A stretch of DNA of 19,777 nt, from assembly GCA_045631645.1 (NCBI GenBank), contig JAZQVC010000025.1, positions 1 through 19,777 of the forward strand, written 5' to 3'. The stretch's first letter is position 1; every line of letters starts with the position of its first letter. Of this stretch, positions 7,306 to 14,596 are shown one piece after another. This DNA is from SIG459 sp045631645 (GTDB lineage: Bacteria > Bacillota > Clostridia > Oscillospirales > Oscillospiraceae). Both the position numbers and the translations under genes were made by a program. The notes under the pieces are model-generated. The model was not told where the DNA came from. It searched no databases and worked only from the letters and a program-made list of their open reading frames with translations.

Positions 7306-8164
7306 AAAAGTCTTAGCCTTATTTCTTGCTTTTTGTCTTCTGCTGGGAGGCTGTGCGTTGAGCAATGGCGGAGGAGAAACGGAAAACGCTGTTATCTACC
7401 GCATTGAAAATAGCACCGCAGGCGCAGAGATAGTAAAAGAGCGTGCAGATAAGCCCATTAAAACAGTTGAGGAAATGCTGGCTTATCTAAATGCAAATCC
7501 CGAAGATGGAAGCGACAATGCATACTTGCTGGGTGGCGTAAGTGTTGAACTTATCAGCCTGAGAGACGGTGTGGCAAAAGTTGATATGAGCGTGGAATAT
7601 TTATCCCTGATGCCGAGAGAAAAATTATTGGCAGAAGGTGCGGTGGTGCTGAGTCTTTCCACCATAGACCGCGTTTGTTATGTTGATATTTCATGCGGCG
7701 AAGAGTTTATCGGATTGTTTGGTGTTGAGGACTTCGTGGAAAGCGATGCCGCATGCGGTGGATATGAACGCTTGCTTAAACTTTATTTGCCCAATTCAAA
7801 TGCTGAATTTATCGAGCCTCGCAGTATATGCTGTGCCGATAAAGGCAATGGTAATGCTGCAGAGATTATATTGCAGCAGCTGTTTGAAAATATAGGGAAC
7901 GGAATGGAAAATACGAAGATACTTTCTGTTTCCATAGAAAACGGCGTATGCAGAGTAGACCTCAGCGAGGAGTTTTACGGAGCGGAGCCTGCGGGCAGCA
8001 TTGGAGGAATGGTTATCATTTATTCAATGGTAAACAGCCTTTGCAGACTCGATGAGGTAAGCTCAGTGCATATAAAAATCGAAGGCAACGAAGTGACCAG
8101 CTACGGTGGTTTTATCCCTATGTGGCCTCTTGCCGAAAATCTGAGTATGGTCAGGTACGAATAA
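7298..8164 (+). CDS. GerMN-domain lipoprotein
   Basis: A 288-residue lipoprotein: a basic N-terminus, a hydrophobic stretch and a lipobox L16-G-G-C19, so it should be lipid-anchored on the outer face of the membrane. Two repeats resemble the GerMN fold: about 60-150 (VSVELISLRDGVAKVDMS... then LSLSTIDRVCYVDIS) and about 165-275 (KILSVSIENGVCRVDLS, then GGMVIIYSMVNSLCRLDEV and VHIKIEGNEV). GerMN domains occur in spore germination protein GerM and in actinobacterial LpqB. Overlap with the kinase gene (ATGAGTAA, shared eight bases) and GGGAGGAGG seven bases upstream fix the start. Its position directly after a response regulator and kinase is the same as lpqB after mtrA-mtrB, which suggests it may modulate the kinase outside the membrane. 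The role is inferred, not shown. Confidence 0.88.
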   Translation: MSKKVLALFLAFCLLLGGCALSNGGGETENAVIYRIENSTAGAEIVKERADKPIKTVEEMLAYLNANPEDGSDNAYLLGGVSVELISLRDGVAKVDMSVEYLSLMPREKLLAEGAVVLSLSTIDRVCYVDISCGEEFIGLFGVEDFVESDAACGGYERLLKLYLPNSNAEFIEPRSICCADKGNGNAAEIILQQLFENIGNGMENTKILSVSIENGVCRVDLSEEFYGAEPAGSIGGMVIIYSMVNSLCRLDEVSSVHIKIEGNEVTSYGGFIPMWPLAENLSMVRYE

Positions 8165-8177
8165 AAGGAGAACAAGT

Positions 8178-8678
8178 ATGGGTTTTTGGCCGGTGCCGGA
8201 TGTTATGAAAGAGAACATCTACCAGATAACGCCAAGAATGTTTTTGAACAGGGGCATCAGGTTTATTATGCTTGATGTGGATAATACAATTGCCCCTTAC
8301 ACTGTTCATGATGCTTCGCCAAGCCTTAAAAGCTGGGTGGAGGAAATGAAAAAGGCGGGCTTGGAGCTTTTTATCCTCAGCAATAACAAGGGCGAACGTC
8401 CCGCGGTTTTTGCCGGGGCGCTGGAAATTGAATATCAGAAAAAGGCTCTTAAACCCTTTACAAAGCATGCGCTGCGTGTGCTTGAGCAAAAAGGATATAG
8501 TCCATCGGAAACAGCCATTATAGGAGATCAGATATATACCGATACCTGCTGCGGAAAATGGATAGGAGCTTTCACCGTCCTTGTTCACCCAATAGAGTTT
8601 TCCAACTTCTTTCTCAAACTGCGATACTGGCTTGAATTTCCTTTCAGGCTGAAATATAAATGGAGATTTATGAAATGA
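8178..8678 (+). CDS. yqeG: YqeG-family HAD phosphatase
   Basis: A 166-residue HAD-superfamily class IIIA phosphatase without a large cap. The motifs are motif I D33-V-D35-N-T (nucleophile Asp33), motif II S68 in ILSNNKGER, motif III K92-P93 and motif IV GD117QIYTD122. The N-terminal PDVMKENIYQI and C-terminal LRYWLEFPFRLKYKWR regions are typical of Firmicute YqeG. Family knowledge: YqeG acts on phosphorylated small molecules; a phosphatidylglycerophosphatase role has been proposed for relatives (the Gep4/PGP-type group), so membrane phospholipid synthesis is possible. AAAGGAG sits about 8 bases before the ATG. It is 13 bases after the lipoprotein gene and overlaps the aminopeptidase start by four bases, so it belongs to the same run. 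Confidence 0.93.
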   Translation: MGFWPVPDVMKENIYQITPRMFLNRGIRFIMLDVDNTIAPYTVHDASPSLKSWVEEMKKAGLELFILSNNKGERPAVFAGALEIEYQKKALKPFTKHALRVLEQKGYSPSETAIIGDQIYTDTCCGKWIGAFTVLVHPIEFSNFFLKLRYWLEFPFRLKYKWRFMK

Positions 8679-9736
8679 AAAATACTGAAAAAATACGTGC
8701 AAAGCTCAAGGCAGCGGGTCTTGATGCGATAATCCTTTTCTCTGATGAGAACACCCGTTATGCCTCCTCCTTCCATTTCTCTGATGGAGCTGTTATTGTC
8801 ACTTTGGAAAAAAGCTGGCTTCTCACCGATAGCCGTTATATAGAGGCTGCTGGAAATGAGGCCTGCTGCGATGAAATCATCTGCTTTGGCGGAGATAAGC
8901 CCCTTTCCGCATGGGTGAAAACTGCGCTGGAAGGCTGCGAGAAGATTGGCGCTGAGGAAAATAGCCTTGCCTACGGTCAGTGGCAGCGTTGGGAGCAGGT
9001 GATAGGTAAAACACTCCTTCCTGCCCAGGACATTATGGATTCTCTCCGCACACAGAAGGAAATGTGGGAAGTTGAGTGCATAATCGAGGCACAGAGAATT
9101 GCAGAAAGCGCTCTGGACTATGTGCTTGGAATAATCCGTCCCGGTATGAAAGAGCGGGAAATCGCTGCGGAGCTTACCTACAGAATGATGCTTCTGGGCG
9201 GTGAGGGAAACAGCTTTGATCCCATAACCGTTACCGGCGCAAAGACAAGCATGCCTCACGGTGTCCCCGGAGACGAGATAATCAAAGTGGGCGATTTTCT
9301 TACAATGGACTTTGGCTGCATTAAAAACGGCTATTGCTCCGATATGACCCGCACTGTTGCTATTGGAAGCGCAACAGAAGAAATGAAGAAGGTTTATTAT
9401 ACTGTTCTGGAAGCCCAGAATGCAGGCATCGCCATTGCACGACCCGGTGTCAGCGGAATGGATATTCATATGGCCGCCGCTAATGTAATAGCCAACGCAG
9501 GTTACGGTCAGTATTTCGGCCATGGATTCGGTCATGGCATCGGACTTCAGGTTCACGAAGCTCCCCGCGCCGCCCCTTCAAATTCCAATCCCATGCCCGA
9601 AGGTGCCGTCATTTCCGCTGAGCCCGGAATTTATATCCCCGGCAAGTTCGGCGTCAGAATTGAGGATTTGCTGTACCTTAACGGCAATGGAAATCTCAAT
9701 CTCACCAAGGCGCCCAAGGAACTCATAATACTTTGA
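8675..9736 (+). CDS. M24B-family metallopeptidase (Xaa-Pro aminopeptidase/dipeptidase-like)
   Basis: A 353-residue cytosolic peptidase expected to cut peptides with proline in the second position. The N-terminal creatinase-like domain (about 1-125) includes LTDSRYIEAA; the C-terminal pita-bread domain has all five dinuclear metal ligands: D212 (TMDFG), D223 (SDMTRT), H287 (GHGFGHGIG), E316 (SAEPGIYIP) and E330 (VRIED). Length matches short Firmicute YqhT/PepQ-like enzymes. I chose ATG 8675 because it forms an ATGA overlap with the yqeG stop and has GGAG nine bases upstream; an in-frame ATG at 8660 would use the codons that contain that GGAG. In many Firmicutes this gene precedes efp, but here a terminator-like hairpin follows instead. 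Confidence 0.93.
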   Translation: MKNTEKIRAKLKAAGLDAIILFSDENTRYASSFHFSDGAVIVTLEKSWLLTDSRYIEAAGNEACCDEIICFGGDKPLSAWVKTALEGCEKIGAEENSLAYGQWQRWEQVIGKTLLPAQDIMDSLRTQKEMWEVECIIEAQRIAESALDYVLGIIRPGMKEREIAAELTYRMMLLGGEGNSFDPITVTGAKTSMPHGVPGDEIIKVGDFLTMDFGCIKNGYCSDMTRTVAIGSATEEMKKVYYTVLEAQNAGIAIARPGVSGMDIHMAAANVIANAGYGQYFGHGFGHGIGLQVHEAPRAAPSNSNPMPEGAVISAEPGIYIPGKFGVRIEDLLYLNGNGNLNLTKAPKELIIL

Positions 9737-9738
9737 TG

Positions 9739-9768
9739 TTGCAAAGGCAAAGCCGATAATGTTAGAAT
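9739..9768 (+). promoter_or_regulatory. Candidate promoter for the glycoside-use operon
   Basis: TTGCAA (9739-9744) and TAGAAT (9763-9768) are 18 bases apart, just after the peptidase stop codon. An overlapping pair, TTGATG (9733-9738) with TAATGT (9757-9762), is a second option. The predicted start falls inside the hairpin at 9771-9793. Confidence 0.45.
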
Positions 9769-9770
9769 AT

Positions 9771-9798
9771 AGGCAGACCGCATAGGTCTGCCTTATTT
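9771..9798 (+). terminator. Hairpin terminator of the upstream run
   Basis: A perfect 9-bp stem (9771-9779 with 9785-9793, loop GCATA) is followed by TTATTTCTTT. It most likely ends the transcript coming from the two-component/peptidase run. The T tract is interrupted, so some readthrough into the kinase gene is plausible. Confidence 0.75.
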
Positions 9799-9816
9799 CT
9801 TTAGCGGAGAGTTTTT

Positions 9817-10878
9817 ATGAAGATATTTGTTCCCGGAAGAACTGAAATAATAGGAAATCATACTGACCATCAGTTGGGACGCGTTATAGCTTCGGCAGTT
9901 AAGCCGGGTATGACCGCCCGATGCAGAAGTCTCGAGAAAAAGATAGCAAGAGTTCAAAGCGGCAAGAGAAGACCAATGGTGGTGGAGCTTGAAGACCTTT
10001 CCCCGAGAAAGGAAGAAGAGGGCGGCACCCAGGCTCTTATAAGAGGTATGTGCTGCGCCCTTGAAAAGCGTGGTTATAAAGTCGGCGGATTTGAGGCTGA
10101 AGTCAACAGCTCCCTTCGCTCCGGTGGTGGGCTCAGCTCTTCTGCGGCTTTTTGCGTGCTGATGGGAAGAATAATAAGCACCCTGTATAACGGTGGAAAA
10201 ATTGATCCCGTTACTATTGCCCGCTGCGCTCAGGAGGCTGAAAATATCCATTTCGGAAAGCCCTCAGGGCTTATGGACCAGCTTGCATGCGCCATAGGAA
10301 AGCCGGTGTATATAGATTTTCTTACTGAGGAGATAGTTCCTATTGATTGCGATTTTGCTAAAATGGGACTTGTTCTCTGCCTTACCGATACAGGCGGCAG
10401 CCACTCAAACCTGACCGCGGACTATGCCGCAATTCGTAGCGATATGAATGCGGTAGCAAGTTCTTACGGCAAGGACGTTTTGGCTTATGTAAACCCTTCC
10501 GAGTTTGCTGCGAAAGGCTTTGGCGATGATTCTGCCGCTTTGCGTGCCGAACATTTCTTTGAAGAAAATGAAAGAGTTCCTCTTATGAAGGCTGCTATGG
10601 AAAAGCTGGATAGGGAAGAGTGTCTGCGCCTTATGAACCTTTCGGGACGCTCCTCTGAAGAAAAATTGAGGAATATCCGCTGTGCGGCAGGGGATGACAG
10701 GCTGGAGCAGGGCTTGAAACTCAGCGCTAAGCTTCTTGAGAGCAAGGGTGCATGGAGAGTGCATGGCGGCGGCTTCGCCGGATGCGTGCAGGCTCTTGTT
10801 CCTGAAGAGTATTTTCCTTCTTATGCAAAAGCTATGGAGGCCAGCTTTGGACTGGGTAGCTGTTTCAAAATTATGTAA
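9817..10878 (+). CDS. Galactokinase-family GHMP sugar kinase
   Basis: A 353-residue GHMP kinase closest to galactokinases (ATP-dependent phosphorylation of a sugar at C1). Visible motifs are the N-terminal sugar motif PGRTEIIGNHTDHQLGRV (residues 6-23), the ATP loop GGGLSSSAAF (about 107-116), the catalytic Asp in SGLMDQLACAIG (about 153-164) and motif 3 HGGGFAGCVQALVP near residue 318. In classical GalK the first motif reads GEHTDY and the Glu contacts galactose; here it is Asn (GNHTDH), a form I recall from clostridial galactokinase-like proteins whose substrate is less certain. It is shorter than GalK (about 380-400). GGAGAG lies five bases before the ATG. It heads a run with two glycosidases, fitting intracellular use of a released hexose, but no galT or galE is here. 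Confidence 0.85.
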   Translation: MKIFVPGRTEIIGNHTDHQLGRVIASAVKPGMTARCRSLEKKIARVQSGKRRPMVVELEDLSPRKEEEGGTQALIRGMCCALEKRGYKVGGFEAEVNSSLRSGGGLSSSAAFCVLMGRIISTLYNGGKIDPVTIARCAQEAENIHFGKPSGLMDQLACAIGKPVYIDFLTEEIVPIDCDFAKMGLVLCLTDTGGSHSNLTADYAAIRSDMNAVASSYGKDVLAYVNPSEFAAKGFGDDSAALRAEHFFEENERVPLMKAAMEKLDREECLRLMNLSGRSSEEKLRNIRCAAGDDRLEQGLKLSAKLLESKGAWRVHGGGFAGCVQALVPEEYFPSYAKAMEASFGLGSCFKIM

Positions 10879-10905
10879 ACCAAAACGGAGAGCGAGGAAA
10901 GCGGA

Positions 10906-12195
10906 TTGAATGAATTCAGACTAAAAAACAATATGCTCCTCGGAGTTGCTTCTGCCGCCACACAGGTTGATGGTGGAGAGCTTGACCATACTTGGAATGA
11001 TTGGTATGAAGGCGGACATATAAAAGACGGATCCAATCCGGCCATAGCAACCGGCCACTGGGAACGCTGGCGTGAGGATATTATGCTCATGCATTCTATG
11101 GGTATAAAGACTTACCGCTTCGGCATCGAGTGGGCAAGAGTTGAGCCCGAGGAGGGCTATTATGATGAAACTGCCATTGCCCACATAAAAGAGGAGATAA
11201 TGCTCCTTCTTGCTTTGGATATCAAGCCGCTTGTAACCCTTCATCATTTCACAAATCCTATGTGGTTTGAAAGAAAAGGCGGTTGGGAGAAATTCGATAA
11301 CATAAGAGCTTTTCTGCTCTATGTAGAAAAAATAATAGGCAGCATTGGGCATCTTGTGAATGAGTATATTACCATCAATGAACCTAATGTTTATGCAACA
11401 AACGGCTATTTCTTCGGTTCATGGCCTCCGGGAAAAAAGAGCATGACCGCCTGCATAGAGGTTATGAGCAATCTTGCAGCCGCTCATATAAAAGCCTATC
11501 GCCTTATCCACGATATGCGCAGAAGTATGGGATTTCGTGACAGTAAGGTAAGCTTTGCCAATCATCTTCGTGTTTTCGCACCCAAAAATCCGAAAAATCC
11601 TGCCAACAGGCTTGCCGCGTCCACTATGGAAAAACTGTTTCAGACCTATCTTACGCGGGCTATGCTTACTGGCGAGTTCCATCTGCCTTTGAAAAATAAC
11701 GGCAGAGACAGAAAAGGCGCTTATTGTGACTTCCACGCGGTGAATTATTATTCCCGCTCAACTGTTTCGGGGCTTTTTGCTGACGGAGTCCGCGAAGGCT
11801 GCTGGAAAAATGACCTTGGCTGGGAAATCTATCCCCGAGGCATTGTTGAATGCTGCGAGAAGCTGCAGTCAATAGTTCGTCTTCCTATCTATATAACCGA
11901 AAACGGAACCTGCGATCTTGGAGACAGTTTCCGAAGCAAATATATTTATGACCATCTTCGCGCCATTTGCGAATCAAAGCTGCCCATAAAGCGCTATTAC
12001 CATTGGTGTTTCAATGATAATTTCGAGTGGGTGGAGGGCAACTACGCCCGCTTCGGCATAGTCCATACAAACTTTGAAACTCTTGAGCGCACCATTAAGC
12101 GCAGCGGCGAGTTTTACGGCAAAATAATTAAAAACCACGGCGTCACCGAGGAAATGTACGGTGAATACGTGGCGGGAGAGGAGTATCATTTCTGA
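10906..12195 (+). CDS. Glycoside hydrolase family 1 (beta-glucosidase/galactosidase-like)
   Basis: A 429-residue retaining beta-glycosidase without a signal peptide, so cytosolic. The acid/base is E159 (TINEPNV) and the nucleophile E332 (YITENGT). The sugar-binding residues Q20 (ATQVDGG) and the His in TLHHF are present. The aglycone-side motif DNFEWVEGNYARFGI carries Glu, as in enzymes for unphosphorylated sugars, rather than the Ser/Lys/Tyr pattern of 6-phospho-beta-glucosidases. It is somewhat shorter than the usual 440-480 residues. The start is a TTG at 10906, preceded by GAGGAAAG; an ATG at 10930 would cut into the conserved first strand, and the ATG at 10910 is out of frame. It overlaps the next gene by one base (TGATG), implying coupled translation. 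Confidence 0.93.
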   Translation: MNEFRLKNNMLLGVASAATQVDGGELDHTWNDWYEGGHIKDGSNPAIATGHWERWREDIMLMHSMGIKTYRFGIEWARVEPEEGYYDETAIAHIKEEIMLLLALDIKPLVTLHHFTNPMWFERKGGWEKFDNIRAFLLYVEKIIGSIGHLVNEYITINEPNVYATNGYFFGSWPPGKKSMTACIEVMSNLAAAHIKAYRLIHDMRRSMGFRDSKVSFANHLRVFAPKNPKNPANRLAASTMEKLFQTYLTRAMLTGEFHLPLKNNGRDRKGAYCDFHAVNYYSRSTVSGLFADGVREGCWKNDLGWEIYPRGIVECCEKLQSIVRLPIYITENGTCDLGDSFRSKYIYDHLRAICESKLPIKRYYHWCFNDNFEWVEGNYARFGIVHTNFETLERTIKRSGEFYGKIIKNHGVTEEMYGEYVAGEEYHF

Positions 12196-13799
12196 TGGAA
12201 GAGCGTAAATGGTGGCAAGACGGGATAATTTACCAGATATATCCCAGATCTTTCTGCGATTCAAACGGCGACGGTTACGGCGATATTCCCGGAATAATTT
12301 CAAAGCTTGATAAGCTGCAGGCATTGGGCATTGACGCAATATGGCTCAGCCCCGTCTATAAATCCCCTCAGGTGGATAACGGCTATGATATTGCCGATTA
12401 TAAATCCATTGACCCCATGTTCGGAACAATGGAGGATTTTGACCGCCTTCTTGAGGAAGCAAAGGCGAGAGATATCCGCATAATTATGGATCTCGTAATC
12501 AACCATACAAGCGATCAGCATGAATGGTTCCAGCGCAGCCGCAGACGGGAAGCGGGTTATGAGGATTATTATATCTGGGCGGATAAGCCCAATAACTGGG
12601 GCGGTTTCTTCGGAGGCGGCGCATGGGATTATGACGAAGTCCGCGGTCAGTATTATCTCCATCTTTTCGCCAAGGAACAGCCTGACCTAAACTGGCGCAA
12701 TCCCAAAGTTATGGACGCTGTTCAGGATATACTTCGCTTCTGGCTTGATAAGGGTGTTGCGGGCTTCCGCTGCGATGTTATCAATATCATTTGGAAAAAT
12801 GACCTTGAAAACGGGTTGCCCAGTCCCATACTGGCAGGCTTGAAGCACTATCATTCAACTCCCGGTTGCCATGCGGTGCTTCGCAGACTGCGCAGAGATG
12901 TTCTGGATAAATATGATGCCTACACTGTTGGAGAAACTGTGTTTGTCAGCGAGCAGCAGGGTAGAGACCTCTGCGAACCCCACAGAAAAGAGCTTGATGA
13001 GATATTCTCCTTCGAGCATATGGAAACGGAGCAGGTGGGCGTCAAATGGTTCAAGCATGCCTTCAAGCCGGAAAAGTTTTTCCGCACAATCACAAAATGG
13101 CAGCATGCTCTCACCTGGAATGCCAACTACTTTGAAAACCATGACCAGCCTCGCAGTGTATCCCGTTTCGGAGATGACGGAAAATATCATAATAAGAGCG
13201 CCAAAATGCTGGCAACCATGCTCCTTACATTGAAGGGAACTCCCTTTATATATGAGGGTCAGGAAATCGGCATGACCAATTTTGATTTCACCTCCATTGA
13301 CCAACTTCAGGATGTGGAAAGCCATAATATCTATGCAATCGCAAAGAAAATCGGGATTCCTGCCGCCAAACGCTGGCAGATGATAAAAACCTCTTCACGT
13401 GATAATGCCCGTCAGGGTATGCAGTGGAGCGATGCGCCCAATGGCGGATTCAGCGAGGGAAAGCCATGGCTTGCGGTGAACAGGAATTATAAAACCATCA
13501 ATTATGCTGCACAGGAAGCGGATGCAGATTCCATACTTAGTTATTATAAGGCTCTTATAGCTTTCCGCAGAGAAAACGAAATTCTCCGCAAGGGTAGCTT
13601 CAAAGAAAAACTTATAAACAGCAGCGTGTTCGTCTATGAGCGCGAATATGAAGGGAAAAAGCTTACTGTGCTACTGAACTTCTCCGAAAAACCTCGTAAA
13701 GTGCCGTTCAAAGGTGTGCAGAGAATAGGCAACTATGAGAAGAAGGAATTTTTCGGCGTTCTTGCTCCTTGGGAGGGCGCGATAATAGAGGTGGAATAA
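12195..13799 (+). CDS. Glycoside hydrolase family 13 alpha-glucosidase (oligo-1,6-glucosidase-like)
   Basis: A 534-residue cytosolic alpha-glucosidase of the GH13_31 type. It carries a Ca-binding-like loop D22-SNGDGYGD30, region I DLVINHTS (99-106), region II GFRCDVIN with nucleophile D194, region III GETV with acid/base E247 and region IV ENHDQPR with transition-state D317. Domain C follows from about 460. The residue after the nucleophile is Val195. Family knowledge: Val here is associated with alpha-1,6 (isomaltose-type) preference, Ala or Thr with alpha-1,4. Trehalulose/sucrose isomerase or trehalose-6-phosphate hydrolase are less likely alternatives. Translation is coupled to the GH1 gene through the TGATG overlap. 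The TetR gene starts one base after its stop codon. Confidence 0.94.
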   Translation: MEERKWWQDGIIYQIYPRSFCDSNGDGYGDIPGIISKLDKLQALGIDAIWLSPVYKSPQVDNGYDIADYKSIDPMFGTMEDFDRLLEEAKARDIRIIMDLVINHTSDQHEWFQRSRRREAGYEDYYIWADKPNNWGGFFGGGAWDYDEVRGQYYLHLFAKEQPDLNWRNPKVMDAVQDILRFWLDKGVAGFRCDVINIIWKNDLENGLPSPILAGLKHYHSTPGCHAVLRRLRRDVLDKYDAYTVGETVFVSEQQGRDLCEPHRKELDEIFSFEHMETEQVGVKWFKHAFKPEKFFRTITKWQHALTWNANYFENHDQPRSVSRFGDDGKYHNKSAKMLATMLLTLKGTPFIYEGQEIGMTNFDFTSIDQLQDVESHNIYAIAKKIGIPAAKRWQMIKTSSRDNARQGMQWSDAPNGGFSEGKPWLAVNRNYKTINYAAQEADADSILSYYKALIAFRRENEILRKGSFKEKLINSSVFVYEREYEGKKLTVLLNFSEKPRKVPFKGVQRIGNYEKKEFFGVLAPWEGAIIEVE

Positions 13800-13800
13800 T

Positions 13801-14388
13801 ATGCCCAGAAAGAACACGAGAAATACCCGCGGCAAAATAGTTTCCGCGGCTTGGAAGCTTTTCTATGAGCAGGGCTATGAGGATACCACAGTTGAGGACA
13901 TCATCTTTGAATCCGAAACAAGCAAAGGCACTTTTTATCATTACTTTGAAGGCAAGGATGCCCTTCTAGGAACTCTTTCCACTCTTTTTGATGAGAAGTA
14001 TGAAGCGTTAACCCGCAGCATGGATACCCAGCGCAATGCCATAGACATTCTCCATTGGCTCAATAGGGAGCTTTTTACTATGGTGGATACCTCTGTGCCC
14101 ATCGAGCTTCTGGCGGGACTTCTTTCGACTCAGCTTACAACAAAGGGCGAGAAGCATCTTCTTGACCGCAACCGTTTTTACTTCCGTCTTCTTCGTGAGA
14201 TAATTATGAAAGGGCAGGAGAGAGGGGAGATCCGAAACGATTTCAGTGTGGGCGAGATAACAAAAGCCTATGCCCTTATGGAACGCGCCCTTATGTATGA
14301 CTGGTGTCTTTGCGGAGGAGAATACTCTCTTTCCAAGTATTCCGACACGATGATGGGGCTTTTTCTTGAAAGCTATAGAGTGAAATAA
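13801..14388 (+). CDS. TetR/AcrR-family transcriptional regulator
   Basis: A 195-residue one-component regulator. The N-terminal helix-turn-helix (about residues 9-55) reads KIVSAAWKLFYEQGYEDTTV, then IIFESETSKGTFYHYFEGKD, the standard TetR signature. The C-terminal helical domain (about 60-195) would bind a small ligand and dimerise; it shows no motif that tells the ligand. AGAGGTGG lies six bases before the ATG, inside the GH13 gene, so it is the last gene of the glycoside operon. Candidate targets are the operon's own promoter upstream of the galactokinase gene and the palindrome 92 bases downstream of this gene (14480-14511), before the symporter gene. TetR proteins commonly control a neighbouring gene through such inverted repeats; here this is inference. 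Confidence 0.93.
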   Translation: MPRKNTRNTRGKIVSAAWKLFYEQGYEDTTVEDIIFESETSKGTFYHYFEGKDALLGTLSTLFDEKYEALTRSMDTQRNAIDILHWLNRELFTMVDTSVPIELLAGLLSTQLTTKGEKHLLDRNRFYFRLLREIIMKGQERGEIRNDFSVGEITKAYALMERALMYDWCLCGGEYSLSKYSDTMMGLFLESYRVK

Positions 14389-14446
14389 ATTAAAAATATT
14401 TTTTCTTACCTAATTTAAGTGCAATAAAGCGTCTAATAAAAAACAC

Positions 14447-14475
14447 TTGAAAATACAAGAAAAATAGCGTATTAT
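14447..14475 (+). promoter_or_regulatory. Promoter candidate P1 upstream of putP
   Basis: TTGAAA (14447-14452) and TATTAT (14470-14475) with a 17-base spacer, each a five-of-six match to consensus. The predicted transcription start (about 14482) falls at the left edge of the 32-bp palindrome. Confidence 0.6.
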
Positions 14476-14479
14476 GACA

Positions 14480-14511
14480 AACGGAGTATAGAATTAATTC
14501 TATACTCCGTT
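14480..14511. promoter_or_regulatory. Perfect 32-bp palindrome, probable operator
   Basis: Two 16-base arms are exact reverse complements with no spacer; the left half reads AACGGAGTATAGAATT. It lies just after the -10 box of P1 and six bases before the -35 box of P2, an ideal place for a repressor or activator dimer to act on both. As RNA it would fold into a long hairpin with loop AATT, but the bases after it (TCTGTATTTACG) are not a clean T tract, so an intrinsic terminator for the TetR operon is possible but less convincing. The adjacent TetR-family regulator is the natural candidate to bind it. Confidence 0.7.
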
Positions 14512-14516
14512 CTGTA

Positions 14517-14545
14517 TTTACGTACAGATATTATTATGCTATAAT
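14517..14545 (+). promoter_or_regulatory. Promoter candidate P2 for putP
   Basis: TTTACG (14517-14522) and a perfect TATAAT (14540-14545) with a 17-base spacer. The predicted start near 14552 gives a leader of about 45 bases before the ATG at 14597. Confidence 0.6.
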
Positions 14546-14596
14546 GCTTTCATATATTAAAGGGAGAAAGTGATTTCTCTCGGCAAGGAGTCCGTA

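Noticed and set aside
8585..9556. A 323-codon open frame on the minus strand across yqeG and the aminopeptidase
   Set aside because: Antisense to two genes with complete active sites; no domain or plausible start site.
14570..14596. GTG at 14570 as the start of putP
   Set aside because: Its AGGGAG site is only three bases away, while the ATG at 14597 has AAGGAG at six bases and gives an N-terminus that aligns with PutP.
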